From Gordionus sp. m RMFG-2023 (taxonomy: Eukaryota > Nematomorpha > Gordioida > Chordodea > Parachordodidae), in the NCBI RefSeq assembly GCF_954871325.1, contig NC_088776.1, positions 46,766,569 to 46,830,568 of the forward strand: 64,000 nt of DNA, given 5' to 3'. Shown one piece after another: positions 21,291 through 34,326 of the stretch (positions are counted from its first letter, which is position 1; the number at the start of each line of letters is the position of its first letter). The notes under the pieces are model-generated. The model ran no database searches. It saw only the letters and a list, made by a program, of their open reading frames with translations, and had not been told where the DNA came from. The position numbers and the translations under genes are program-made.

Positions 21291-23083
21291 CAGAGACCTG
21301 CAGGCCCGGCCCTAAACCCGGCCCGGGCCATATTTTAAATTTTTTAAATATACCCTGCCCGGGCCTAAAAAATTTTTTTTTTAACATATCCGGGCCGGGC
21401 CGGGCCGGGCCGGGCCTAAGATTGTTAAACCCGGGCCGGGCCGGGCCTTAATATTTTTTATAAAAATTTTTATATTATGAGTTAATGGTTATAAGATTAT
21501 ATTATATTACAGTTATGATTAATATAATATTGAGGGATGGTTAACACTACCTAATACCCACAGATCAATCTAATTATTAATTTCCTGCAAATTTATTCAA
21601 AGTATTAATATATTTTTTTATAATTCATATCTAAATTTTTACAACATATTTTACCAAAACAATCAAATAAAGGAATATCTTAAATAAGCCCCAATATTCA
21701 AGTATTATTAATATATTTTTTTATAATTCATATCTAAATTTTTAGAGTATATTTTACCAAAACAATCAAATAAAGGAATATCACTTCTTGAAGTTTTTCA
21801 ATACCTTTCAAAGCGAAAAAGGAGAAATAAAATTGATTTTACTTAATATAAAGCATTTTTTTAATTAAAAAATTTGTTTTACACAAGTATCATTTTATTT
21901 CTCTTTTTCTCTGTCCCAAATTCAAGCAATTACGTATGTTGTCAGGGACAGATCGCAAGATGACGCAAAACTATATAAAAGATTATATTAAATTGCAAGA
22001 GGCTCAGGAAGTAAATGAAATACCATCTACCAGTCAAATTACAACTGTTGTTAAACAAACTGAATCGTTTTATGACAAATGGGGCGATGATAATTCCGGT
22101 AATATGTCAATACCCGATGATGAATATTATAATTACATAATTAAGAAAATAGATGAAACATTTAAGGTGGATAATTTGTTAGAGTGGTGGGCGGCTCATC
22201 ATAGCGAATTTCCAATTTTAGCAAAATTGGCAAAACGGGTATTGGCAATTCCTGCTTCAAGTGCAAGCTGTGAGCGGAATTTTTCTACTACTGGGAGAAT
22301 TCTTGAAGAAAGAAGAAGTAATCTTCAACCTGAAAAGGTAGATATGCTTCTCTTTCTTCATGATAATTTGTGAATTTTTAATATCTTTCTTGAGTATAGG
22401 GTTTCGTCAATCATGCTGGTTTTTTTGCAAACTGTCAAATATTTATTGCATTTATTATATTTACCTTGAGTCATAAAAGTTTTTAATCCAACATTTTTCA
22501 TTATTTTTTTTTACAATAATATAAAATACAATTATCTTCTTTTGTTAAAAATTTATATTATAAAATAAATTATATTAATATTGTGCAATTAGATTATATT
22601 TTCAACATGCATTTTTTTAAATAGCGATTTATTTTTATTTTATAATTAAAATACAATATATTATATTCTCAAAATATTTTCCATTTTTATAAAATAAATA
22701 TCAGTTTTATTTTTTTAAATGCAATATAATATAGTATATGCTCAAAATATTATTACCATTTTTATGAATATTAGTTTTATTTTTATAAATGCAATATAAA
22801 ATATAGTATATGCTCAAAATATCCATTTTTATAAATAACAGTTATAATATTAGCTTTTTACATGTATTTTTTAAATAATAAGCGATAATACTCGCTGAAA
22901 AATATGGTAAAATACCTCATAGGTGAATTTTTTTATATACCAGGTCGAATATAATTTTAAAAATTCCGATAAATTTTTAAATCCATGCCGGGCCGTAAAA
23001 AATTTTTTTTTAAATATCCGGGCTGGGCCTAAAAAATTTAAAACCGGGCCGGGTCGTGCAAATGGTACCTCTGCAAGTCTCTG
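21291..23083 (+). mobile_element. hAT transposon, family A, complete ends
   Basis: Ends cagagacctgcag and ctctgcaagtctctg are inverted repeats, and a perfect 8-bp target duplication CTTACACA flanks the element (21283-21290 and 23084-23091). Within 150 bases of each end are stacked ggcccgggcc-type words, probably transposase-binding subterminal repeats. A single transposase remnant is coded at 21936-22373. At 1793 bp the element is internally deleted and needs a helper. An internal 110-bp duplication lies at about 21600-21780. Confidence 0.93.
21936..22373 (+). pseudogene. hAT transposase C-terminal fragment
   Basis: A 145-residue open frame starting at ATG 21936. The last third is the hAT C-terminal dimerisation region: LEWWAAHHSEFPILAKLAKR, then SASCERNFSTTGRILEERRS and a terminal VDMLLFLHDN. 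The conserved W and the SSASCER/F core are intact. The N-terminal two thirds of a full transposase (zinc finger, catalytic DDE core) are absent, so it cannot catalyse transposition alone. It is intact enough to suggest recent loss, or use as a dimerisation partner. Confidence 0.9.
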
Positions 23084-23659
23084 CTTACACATATACATTC
23101 TAAACTGGAATGGTTACATTTGATCTAATTTAAATTGTTGAGTATATCAGATCCAAAGTTAAGTGAAGGGTCACACAATTAGATATATTGAATTCCTTAT
23201 TCTTGTAAATATAAGAACCAAAAGATCCCACAATTAGGTTATTGAACATTTCATTCCACTCTTGATTGTATATATCTACATCCTTTTGCAATTTATAAGA
23301 GCAAAGGATCATCCAATTTTATACTAAATATTTTTATCCCACTCAATTCCCCTTGAAGCTGAAATGGTTACATTAAATTGAACATAGACTATGATTACTG
23401 TATTGTATGGGTTGAATCATAAATAAAAAAAAATAACACTATATCTACTGTTCAGGCAAATTTTTATATTTTATTCATATTTATTTACAGATTCTATGAA
23501 CATTAAATCTCAATAGTGATAGTAATCATCAAAACTTACATTAAAGAATTTAAACTTAAAATCAGCCATCACCCACCTTTAAAGTAATTAAATTATACTG
23601 TAGTTCTCGGGTATAGGCTCTTTTTTACCCCACTCCTTTTTACTAAGCCTATAGAGGTT

Positions 23660-23820
23660 TAAGCAACTTTTTTCAAAATGTTGTGCCTACAAGTACGTGC
23701 AGCTTGCCCACAAACGTGTGAAGGACTCCTCATTTTTCTTCCCCTAATTAACTATCCAGTTTGATGGATTTTGAGGAAAACCTAGCGTAGCTCTGTTGTG
23801 CCCACAACCAAAGGGTAAAA
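23660..23820 (-). repeat. Repeat inverted relative to 18250-18400, right copy
   Basis: Reverse complement of the 18250-18400 unit, about 5.3 kb away, with gcttgcccacaaacgtgtg and cctagcgtagctctgttgt as the strongest matches. The LINE, the split repeat and the hAT all lie between the two arms. Confidence 0.7.
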
Positions 23821-23829
23821 ACACTTTTA

Positions 23830-24730
23830 TCACGTATCACGAATTGAGTAGCGGCCATTTTGTGTTTGGATCTTTTATGTAAGAAAAATATGATAATTTC
23901 ATAAATTTCAGGTTTATTTTTATTATATATTATATTTAAAATCTTATTTTTTTACTAGATGAATAAAAAACATTTTATAAACATTTGCAGTTTATTACTT
24001 AATGAATATCTATAATATTTTATATAGACTAATCAATATAAAATAAAATCTGTATAGTAATAAGAATATAGTTTAAAATTTTGTCATTTCTAGATAAGTA
24101 AGGATTTATTGTTTTCTTTAATACCTCATGAATATCTTTAAGATTTTTCAAATATATATCTTATCAAGTTAGAATGAATATTTTTTATAAGAATTAATTT
24201 AATATTTTATGTTTATATATTCAATAACAAAAATCAAAGTGAGGAAAGATATATTATGATTTGAAATTTATTATAAAATTTAATGTATTTTTTATATTTT
24301 AAGAAAATGATAATATATTGTAGTGCATATGGCTGTAACCAAAAATATTGTTCAGGAAGCAAAATTTCCTTTCATAAATATGATATCTCAAATTAAATAT
24401 TCAGAATTAAATCTAAAGATGCAGCCTATATTAATAACCTATTTTTTCTTGTAAAAATTATTATGTCAGATTTGCTATGAAAATATTTAACATGTGATTT
24501 GGAATTTTAGAAATTACTCCAAAAACAAAATTTATTTTTATTGACCCTTTACACGCGTGTCCAAAATATAATCTTCATATTAGGGGTACCCTTTATGTAT
24601 GATAGTACAAAATTACCTACCTTTAAAATCTTTTTTTAAAAATTTATATATGCTTAAAATTAAAATTTATAAGATAAATAAATGGCTATTGTATTGCATC
24701 TTTAAAAATTTTTTTGTAAAAATAGATCAT
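23830..24730. other. AT-rich spacer, nothing recognised
   Basis: No coding exon or repeat end is seen. Short open frames here have composition like their surroundings and no family resemblance. Confidence 0.45.
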
Positions 24731-24736
24731 ATTATT

Positions 24737-24985
24737 ATGCCAGAGATTTGCAGGACCGGTACTTCGGCCCAGCCACCCAGGGCACACGGGATAGTATTTT
24801 AATTTTTAATAAAATCAGGTAGGGCCGGATAAATTTTTTTTAAATATCCGGGTCGGGCTGAGTTGCATATTTTAAAACCAAATACTTTAAATCGCCATCA
24901 TTAATGAAAATTAAAGAAATATATCATATATTTTAAAAAAATCTAGCCGGGCCTGAAATTTTTTTTTAAAAAAAAACAGAATTAT
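24737..24985. repeat. Family A hAT end fragment
   Basis: Opens with cagagatttgcaggacc, one or two changes from the family A terminus, followed by ggccc/ccggg words and AAAATTTTTTTT spacers. No matching right end with target duplication was found, so it is probably a decayed solo end. Confidence 0.6.
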
Positions 24986-24999
24986 TTATAAATAAGATA

Positions 25000-27110
25000 T
25001 TTTTTTCATAAATATTATATTTTAATATAATATTACATTCCATCTTAAAAAATGTATCCCGTAACAGATATTTTGTTTATAAAAATACAAGTATTGATAT
25101 TTTATCTTATATTTATTTTAAATTTTTCCTAAGTATATTGTATATAAATACATGATTTTGGAAATCATCTGTATCATATCTGTAAATCGGATACAATTTT
25201 CTGAAAATTTGTCGAACCCTGCTATAAAAAAATCATAGTCATGAGTAATTTTACTGAAAAAAAAACAATTCCTGGATATTTTTTGCTATATTTTTAAATG
25301 AATTTAAAAGGGGGTAGGTATTCCAACAGTAAACTTAAACTTATGTCAAACAATGCTGTAATAATGCATTCATCGTAATGAAATAGAAGGCTTTTATTTA
25401 ATTCATATTCTAAAAAATAACTCTAACATTCATAAAATTTTCATAGTTTATAGTTGAGTATCAATAATCAACTTATTATTTGTAAAATTGACTACCATTA
25501 TAATTAGAAATACTATAGAGTGGAAAATTTTTTAAGGGGGTGAGTATAGGTTTTTTAAGAGGGTTTGCATCTAATATATTTTCTATCATAAAGACGCTGT
25601 TCAGCTCTTCAAAGACCACTCTACACCCTTTTCCCATAAAATAAATACAATAATTATATTTATTAAGCTTTTTTAAAGTAAGCATAAGTTGATATCAATT
25701 TGAATATACACTATGGTATATAATTTTTACAATATGGAGGTATTCTTCGTTTAGAAAAATGAAAATGATATTTTTAAAATGTAATCTGGGTAGTCTAAAG
25801 AAATCCAATGCCCCCTCCCCGCCTCCCAATAATAATGGCTAACGCCTAATTAATTTTTAATTCTGGAATTATCTAGAATATCTTACTAACTAGAGCAGGT
25901 GTGCTAATCTTCCCTATTTTCGGTCAGCGCATTATTCCTCTGCATATAGTATGCCATGCCATATCAGCAATAGGAAGTTGACTTTATGTATCCTCTATTT
26001 CATCATTCCATTTTAATCGATTTTTGAACCCCCCCCCCACCCATAATATATCTAAGATTTACCCTTCGACACAAAAAGCCACCTTAAAAACATTCCCTTC
26101 CTTTTTCAACTTCCTTGAAACGGTTGTAAATTAGTTGACGTTATTCCTTCGACAAAAATATTTTTATCTATATAATCATATATCAAAATTAAGGATGTAA
26201 ATATAATCTTGATATCATTAAAATTAAAAATACCTATGAATTTCATTTAACATATTGTTTCATCTCGAATTCCTATAAAAAATAAATTCCTTTCTTAATA
26301 TTATTATATAATCTTGGGAAATTATATCTATCCTTCTCGAAAATATAATATGAGTAAATTTCAAGGTTGTCCAATAATATTTGAAAAATAAAGTTTTTTC
26401 TGTTTTTAATATTTGTCTTTCATATTAATATATGTATAGATATCTTAGATGTCTAGTCAGTTTGGTTATATTTATATTGAAATTAGCGCGCTTTACATAC
26501 ATAATATCAGGATCCTAATTTATAAATTTTATCATAAATAGGAGTCAGATTATCTTAATTCAAAATTACTGCTAATAAATTTATTTGAATAAAGAAATCA
26601 TATTTTATTTCTACAAAACTTTAATTAAAAAATAAAAATCTATTTAGTTAAGGTATAATATATAAATTACGCATATTATATTATAATTTATTATAATAAA
26701 ATAAATTATTAAAAAGTTATGATAAAATATATTATATGAGTTGGCGCCTCTTTAGGATAGGGTATTAGCCAGGAACTGTGTATAATTTGCTGGTTCTTTT
26801 TCCTATCTGTGTGCAAGTGCATTCCACGGAGCATATAAATTCATATGCTTATGAATGTCTAAACTGGCCATCGTTAGCGTTAATCTGGATATACAACCAC
26901 AAGAAATAAGATATTTTGCAGTAGCCATTTGAAATATAATAATGATTATTTTCAAATAATTTATATTAATCAATGATTTAAATATTTACGAATAAGTCGT
27001 ATTTAAATTTAAAATATTGACTATTTTTATGGGCTATTATTTCTTTAAATTTACAGTTAATAAATAATTGAAAAGTAAAGATAATAAAATATATTATGTT
27101 AATAATGAGC
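25000..27110. other. Intergenic AT-rich sequence
   Basis: No host exon or mobile element recognised. Homopolymer runs of C at about 26030 and a slightly GC-richer patch at 26740-26890 (cacggagcatataaattc) are the only departures from background. Confidence 0.4.
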
Positions 27111-27119
27111 ACTTCTCTT

Positions 27120-27890
27120 TTTTCTCCCTAGTTCAAAGCAAGGCAGGGTTTTACACTTCCCTTTCCCTTATGCAGAGCAAGGCAGAGCCCTTTACTTTTT
27201 CCTTTCCCGTTCCCTTCCCCTCACCTTAAGACAATACTTCCCCTTTTCATTCATTCCCAGTAAGGCATGGCAAGTCAAGACAGGAAAAGAGAAGAACAAC
27301 AAGACAAGACATGATAAGATATGACAAAGAAAGACAAAATATTTCAAGGCAAGTCACAATAGGTTACGCCAGCAAATCAAGACAAGACATGGCAAGATTA
27401 CATTGCAAGACCTAGGGAAGTTCCCTTGTCTGCCTTGCCCCCCCCCCTTTGCCTTGCTTGCCTCTGTCGAGACCTCCCTCCCCTTGCCTTTTTGTGCACT
27501 GCCTCCTCCCCCTGTCCAGCCTTACCTTCCCGTGCCCTAAATTGCTTGCCCTGCATTGACCTTTTCCCTCTATACCTGCCTTACCTTTGCTTTCCCAGCC
27601 CACCCATGTCCTACCAAGTCTGCCCTACCCTAGCTAGCTCCAGATTTCCTTACTTAGCTCTATCTAACGTTGCCTTGCTTTATAAAGCCCCGCATTGCTC
27701 TTTTTAACCCTGCTTAGCTCTACCTTGCTATACCTTGCCTTTATCCTGCCTAGCCCTGCATTTACCCTGCTTAGTCGCCCCTTGTATTATATAGCCCTGT
27801 GCCTTGCCTTACCCTACCTAGTACTGACTTGCCTATTTGCCATATCTAGCCCTGCCTTGCCAACCCTATCAATAAAATTTATCTGTTACA
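27120..27890. repeat. Strand-asymmetric CAAGA / CCTTG low-complexity block
   Basis: From about 27240 to 27415 the plus strand is purine-rich with caaga/gacaag words. From about 27420 to 27890 it switches abruptly to pyrimidine-rich ccttgccttgcc words. Apparent open frames in both directions are products of this composition and have no protein resemblance. GC content is far above the surroundings. Confidence 0.75.
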
Positions 27891-27964
27891 TATTGTAAAA
27901 TTAACTAGTTAGGTATAAGAACTAGCTAAAGTTTAAAAATGTAATAATATTAAAATTTATATAA

Positions 27965-28690
27965 AGTCCTGTCGGGCCCGCTTCGGCTGGTTACGCATAA
28001 GTTGTCCATTTCGGCCCAAATTTTTTTGTCAGGCCCAGCCTATTATTGTTTTTTAAAAATTTGATCAGCCCGGCCTATAAAAAACTTTACGAAAAATCAA
28101 GCTACCCGGCGGGTTAAATTTTTTTTACAAATTCTCCTGCTATCACAGTTTTAATATCTATCTATATCTAATTTTTTCCCAATGTCAATTAAGGGATTTA
28201 TATCTCTCAACTTTTCTAAACAACTGTTTTACAAATCAATTATTTGATATCTGTATTATGAATTTGTAATTAGATCTTTCATAAATAATTTGTGTATTTT
28301 TATAAAAAAATTTAGAAATAAATTTGTTTTATTTTTTGCTTATAATGTAATTGTATAGTATATAATATATAAAAATCAACATTTATAAATATTTAAATAT
28401 AATTAGTTTTGATTATAAAAAAATTTAAGTAAAAAGACTAATTTATGTAATAAAAATCTCTATTTATGGTAATATTCATTTTTTATCATTAAATCATGGG
28501 GAATTTACAATATTATTTATAGATTTAGTATTTTAAAGAAATAAGCATGTTGGTATTTATTTTCAAATAGTATTCATCAAAATATTACCTTATATTCAAT
28601 AAAATATATCAGTTTTAATTCCCGAACTGGCCTATTAAATTTTTATGAAATATTAGAGATTCGCAATGCCCTGTATTTTATGTATAAATA
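27965..28690. repeat. Mosaic of hAT debris
   Basis: 27968-28130 has ggcccgcttcggc and gcccggcctataaa words typical of family A ends. 28290-28440 matches the family B region 8600-8745 (shared ttgcttataatgtaa and taaaaatcaacatttataaa). The pieces do not form one complete element. Confidence 0.55.
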
Positions 28691-28904
28691 ATTTGACCCA
28701 ACCCGATAATGCTTTGTATCATATATAATATAAATTATGGGGATTATATACATATAGCAAAGAATTTAAAGAATAAACGACTTAAATTTTTCCAAAGGTC
28801 TTAATTATAAAATTGTATAAATTCATAATAAATAAAACAAGCATTAAGAATAAAATATGTTGCATAAGAATGGCTTTAAGATATTTTAGTTTACTTCAAG
28901 TGTT

Positions 28905-29385
28905 TAAAACCTTTTTTTTAACTTATGCCTGAGCTATTTTATTTTACCTAACCTCAAGGTTGGAACATTTTATTTTAATAACCTCCAGGTTGAAGCCAAT
29001 ATATTTTTGGCCAATCATCGAGAATGACGTATATTTTTTAAAAACTAATTTGGTTAAGCCCATCTTATTTTTAGTGTTTAATTTCGAGTTGCCAATTTAT
29101 TTTAACTTAACCTCGGGATTGAAACCTTTTTTATGAACTTAGCCAAGAGGTTGAAGCCATTTTTTTAAAAATAAGCTTAATTATGAATGCAGCTACGTGA
29201 TTGGAATCTATTTATTTTTTGGCTAAACCCCGAATTTTGATGCCCATTTTTTCAAAACTTAACCTAAGATATTTTATTTTTTACCCTCAAAGTTAAAATA
29301 ATTTTTTTGAATTAATTTCCAGTTTGAAGCGAATATATTTTTTGGTTTTCATCGAGATTGAAGTTAATTTATATCTATTAAAATT
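28905..29385. repeat. Degenerate tandem repeat, roughly 60 bp period
   Basis: Successive variants of taacctcaaggttgaagcc followed by a T-rich stretch occur at least seven times. The decay is heavy, so the period is approximate. No coding function is suggested. Confidence 0.6.
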
Positions 29386-29708
29386 TATATCCCAACTTCA
29401 TACGATGCGAAGAGAACAGAATAATGCTGAACGGAAGCTCTGGTTGCTCAGATAAAATGAGTAATGTGATTTATATTTGATTAAACAGTAAGAAGAAAAG
29501 AATACTCAACATTTAATATATTTTTTAAATACAAAATTATTGATGTCAGAAGGACGGCTAACCTATATAAAATAACATTAAAGATCGGGCTAATAAATTA
29601 GAAACATTTGAATGATAAAAAAAATTATCCAATTATATATATTCTTTTAAGACACTTATAAATATCCCGATAAAAGTCTATATGATTATAAGTGGTTATA
29701 TTCATACT

Positions 29709-31822
29709 AAAGGTGGGCGCGGGCCGTGAAATTAGGCGTGACCCATCGTGTCACGGGGGTCACGGCGTGATTGTGAATAAATTTTAAATTCCAAGCGTGA
29801 CGGGCCTTCCCAAAATTTTCCGCGGGCGTGAACATAAATTTCCCCTGAATCACGGAAATTTTAATTTTTATAATTGTTTTTTATAAATATAAATTTGCAA
29901 TTTTATAATTATAAATTGCAATTTTATAATAATTTTATATATTTTCTAATTTAATTTAGTTCTTTTTTACAAAAGAATAATTTATGAAAACTAAAAATGT
30001 TCCGCATTTTATAAATAACATCCGGGACCATTTTGTTAGTTCTATTTTCTTTTTATGTTTAGGTGTTTTTTATCGCGAGACTTTATGCTAAATTTTGCTT
30101 AAACTTTTTACAGAAAAGTCAGTTATATTTTATTTGTAAAGATCTTCAATCTTTAAATACAACAGAAAGTGAAGGATTTTACAAGTTAGATCAAGAGATA
30201 AATGTTGGTGTTACATATAGATAACAAAATATAAAAGTTGTGGACCGGAAAACTCTTATGAATACTATAGGTTCAAAAATATACCATAAAATAAAATTTA
30301 AGACTAAAAGCATGATCATTGTCCATAATCACTGATATTTGGACGGATGACTATAAAAATCTAAGTTTTTTAACCATTATTGGACATATTATCATTAAGG
30401 ATTTTAATTAAAAATATTTGTTTTGGCCACAAGGGCAATGGATGAAAAAAGCGTCAAAATTAAAAGTATAGTCAATTCAATTTTAGGAGAATATACAGAA
30501 GTAGAAAATAACTTAAATAAATGTATAGTTGTGTGATAACGGAACAAATCTTATAAATACATTCAAAGATGACGAAACGCTAGCATGTATATGCCATATA
30601 CTAAATAATATTATGTATTATATTTTTGACAATTGTTTAACTGAAATAGCCTTAAATATAAATGCTGAAAAAAAAATAGTACAATATTTCAAACACAGCT
30701 AATAGCAAACTAAGCCACACCTTTAAACAATATGTAATAGCGAGAATAACGAGAACACTGTATATATCATGATACAGAGTTTCTTAAAATCATATTCTGA
30801 AATAGAGATGTACTTGTTTAGCAAGCAAGAATTAAACAGATTAGCCATAAGTGTTATCAGCATCATACGCGAGTTAGATAAATTTTTATCAATATTTAAA
30901 GAATGTTCGGATAATCTGAGAGCAGCTCCCACAATAAATAAAGTTTGTCTATGGAAACAAAAATTAATTAAATTTTGTTAACCTTCTGAACGTGATACAA
31001 TAATAATCAAAACCTTAAAATACAGAACTAGATTTCATTTAAAAGATTATTATGCAGCCACTATAGTAGGCTTAATTCTAGACCCGAATTTCAAAAGACT
31101 TAAGTATTTAATAAAAGAAGAAAATGATATATATAAAACAATCTTAAAAATGCTAAATGATATAAAATTAGATGATATGCATAAGCCGATGCCAACTACC
31201 ATTTATAACTTTCCTAACTTATCCTAAACTCATAAAAAACCGTATATTCTAAATGATCAATACCAACTATCACTTTCCTAATTTATCCTACACTTATAAA
31301 AGACAATATATTTCTAGATAATTCTGATGAAGATTCTGATGAAGCATCAACATCACCGATGAAAGCTGTGAGGATGAACTTAAAAGATTCATATAAGATA
31401 AATAACAAGACAATATTTTGAAGTTTTGGAAGCAGGAATATTCATTTCCTTTTTTGAGAAAATTATCGAGTAAAATTTTGTCAGCTGCAAGTTCGGCTTC
31501 AAGTGAAAGGTTATTTTCTGTAGCCAATCTCTTACTAGAGGGTACACAATTGAAATAAAAAAAGATGGACATTCTTCTTTTCCCAAATAAATTTTAATTT
31601 ATAGCTTGTATTTATTTTTTGTTATTAATATGGATTATGAAATTAGAGAAATAAATAGAATGAATTCAAAAAAGTATAAAATTATAGCAATAGTTTTGAA
31701 AAATTTAAAAACACCGTGAATTTTCGGGCATGACGGGGTTAAGCGTGAATGGGCGTGATATTTTTTATTACCACCGTGTGCGGGCAGGCCGTGAATGAAA
31801 AATTAGGCCCGCGCCAACCTCT
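29709..31822 (+). mobile_element. hAT transposon, family C, transposase remnants
   Basis: Left end taaaggtgggcgcgggcc and right end ggcccgcgccaacctcta are inverted repeats. Both subterminal regions are packed with cgtga / cacgg words. The plus strand carries scattered transposase pieces: ITDIWTDDYKNLSFLT near 30330, FLKSYSEIEMYLFSKQ near 30780, IVGLILDPNFKRLKYL near 31065 and KLSSKILSAASSASSERLFS near 31460. These match the order of a hAT transposase ending in the dimerisation region. Several stops and shifts interrupt it, so it is inactive. The target duplication has decayed. Confidence 0.82.
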
Positions 31823-31829
31823 AATTAGT

Positions 31830-32620
31830 ATCAGATTATAGTAAAATTAATTTACCATCGCAATTTCCTCATAGGAAAACTATATCCAAAGTAAACGGCC
31901 GAAAATTAATGAAGATAATTGCATATATATTCAAATATTTAATACTTAGATTTTGGCAACGTGATTTAAATCAAGATGGATTCACGAATACAGATGTGTA
32001 AGAAATTGCGAAATCTTATAATGTAGGAATTATTAAATTAGTATATTACCTATGGAAAAATTCTATTGTGGGAAAAAGTAAGTCATAAAGATTATTTAAA
32101 AAAAAGAATTTTAGATGTAAATTAACCATATGCGAAGAATGAAAGCGAATATAAAACCCTGATAATTTTTAATGCAAAATTAAAATTAATTTTGGCCAAT
32201 ATTTCATTTCCATGTTTTTGATATATTCTATATTTTGATTTTGACAATATAGTTTCGATCTAATTTAAATGATTCAATATTCATAATAATATTTCTATCA
32301 TCATTAAAGAGAATATTGCCATAAAATTTTGACAGGCTTTAAAATGGATGAAAATTTTAAACCGGAACGGGCCTTAATAGGTAAAACAATAGATTTTGGA
32401 CAAAATAATATAGGACAATAAAAACCAAGGGAAATAAAAATATTATAAGATGTTTAAAGTCATAATTATCAATAAATAATTTATAGCCTATATAATAAGT
32501 GAAAAGGTTAAATTTTTGGCGAAACAATTGTAAAGTTTATGAGGGCAGTTAAATGTTCCCTATATATGAAAAGGCCTACTCTCCGTGATCCCCTGATAAG
32601 AAATTTGAACTTTACTCTGG
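31830..32620. other. Spacer between two family C hAT copies
   Basis: A plus-strand reading near 31870-32100 gives a peptide-like stretch (RFWQRDLNQDGFTNTDV) that may be a decayed transposase or helix-turn-helix piece, but nothing firm. The rest is AT-rich. Confidence 0.3.
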
Positions 32621-32626
32621 TATGAG

Positions 32627-33572
32627 TAGAGGTAAGTGTGGGCCCTTTTTTTTATTCAAGGCCTGCCCATTAATGGTGGCAAAAAAATCATGCTTGCTAC
32701 TAAAAAAATTTTAACCCCACCCGCCAACTCACGTAAGAGTAAGAGAATATTTTGCCAAACCCGAGAATTTCATGGTTTTTAATTTTTTTTCTAAATTTCT
32801 CAAATCTTACTACTTTTACGCTTTTTTGAATTTATTCTATCATAGTTTTTTTTTCTTTTTAAAATAATTACCATTTATAAAACAAAATAGTCCATATATT
32901 TAGATTTTGATTGTGTTGGTCTTTCTTCTAAGTGATTGGCTATAGAAAAAATAATCTTTCCCTGGAAGCCGAACTTGCCAGTTAATAGAATTTTACTAGC
33001 AAATTTTCTCAAAAACGGAAATGAATCTTCCAGCTTCTAAAACTTCATATTTTAATTGTTACTTGTTTTATGAACGACAAATCTCTTTAATCAAAACTTT
33101 CATTGGTAGAGTTGTTGCCTCGTCGGAATACCTAGAAATTATTTTAATGTTTTATTTAGAATCGATTTTTTACAAGCAGGGTGAATTAGAAAGGTTAAAA
33201 TGATAGTTGGCATTGACTTATCTGTTAAAAACTTTTGAAATTTGGATTTTAAGTCTACCTTATGTAGTGGCTGCATAATAAATCTTTTCTTTAAAATAAA
33301 TATTGTACTGTTTTTTAAGGTTTTGATTATTACTGTACCACCTTCTGAATATTGATATAATTTTATTAATTTTTATTTCAATAAATATACTACATGTATA
33401 GTGGGATGAGAAACTGTAGATTATCTGAGCATTCTTATATATTATGATTAAAATTGCAAAGTATTCACAAAAAATAATTTTAAAAATTAAAATTTTATCA
33501 ATTCATGGAAATCTATGTTCACACTCTTTCATGTTTTGCAAACATGTTGGAAAAGCCTGCCACACCCATTAA
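32627..33572 (-). mobile_element. hAT family C, shorter antisense copy
   Basis: Starts tagaggtaagtgtgggccc, the family C terminus, and ends cctgccacaccca. On the minus strand near 32940-33010 it keeps a decayed dimerisation region that corresponds to 31440-31570 of the other copy. It lies about 800 bases from that copy in the opposite orientation. Confidence 0.65.
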
Positions 33573-33579
33573 TTTAAAA

Positions 33580-34320
33580 TTTATGTTAACAAGACTATAA
33601 AATTATTTTTTAAAATAAGAGTTATAGAATAATCATTTAAACTCTGCATAATTCTAAAACATAAATTAGATAGTGGTCTCCAAATCTAGCCATTACTGAA
33701 GAATTTGGCTTAATCCAGAATAGACCAACAAGAATAAGAAAAAATTTAGGCTTTTATAAATCTTATATAAAATCACCACTTTTACAAGATTCTCATTACT
33801 TCGAAATCAAATGAATATATCTTCATTTACAAAATCAGTATGTAACATTCATTTTGTTAAATTTCAACTGGGTACAAGGTTGTTGGTATCCTTGAGAAAA
33901 AAATCAGCATATTTATATGAAGGGTAGGCTAGATAAGATATATATAAATGTTTGATTTTACAGGTTTATTTGTAGATGTACATAATCAATATCTATTAGA
34001 AAAAGATAAAAATATCAACTCAATTATAATAATTAAACTTCCACTTGATAGTAGAGAAAGAAAAGTATGTACAGATAATAATTGAACAAATAATTGCTGA
34101 AAAAAAATATTTTAAATTATTTTTTTAGATTTAGAAAATTAAATATCTTGTCCATTATCATAGGTTCTGTTAGTTACCACTTGTAACAGAGATTTAACCT
34201 TAAATAATGATAGAGGCTTTATAATCTTTATATCCACTTTAAACCATATAATAATAAATCTAATTGGTTAGACAAATCAAATAACATATAAATAAAAATT
34301 TGATATTCAAAAATCAAATT
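33580..34320. other. Spacer downstream of the COX7A-like gene
   Basis: AT-rich without recognisable exon or element. The 3' UTR and polyadenylation site of the minus-strand COX7A-like gene should fall within 34000-34326, but no signal stands out from the background. Confidence 0.4.
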
Positions 34321-34326
34321 AAATAA

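Larger units (their letters stand above)
21000..23400. repeat. Diverged repeat split by a hAT insertion
   Basis: 21022-21215 and 23093-23340 share aaactggaat, gttacatttgatct, gtatatcaga and ggttattgaacatttcattc in the same order and strand. The hAT at 21291-23083 lies between them, so an older direct repeat was present before that insertion. Confidence 0.75.

Noticed and set aside
27426-27898. Open frames of 60-90 codons in both directions
   Set aside because: They are produced by the Cys/Leu/Pro-rich translation of CCTTG-type low-complexity DNA. No family resemblance, and opposite-strand frames overlap.
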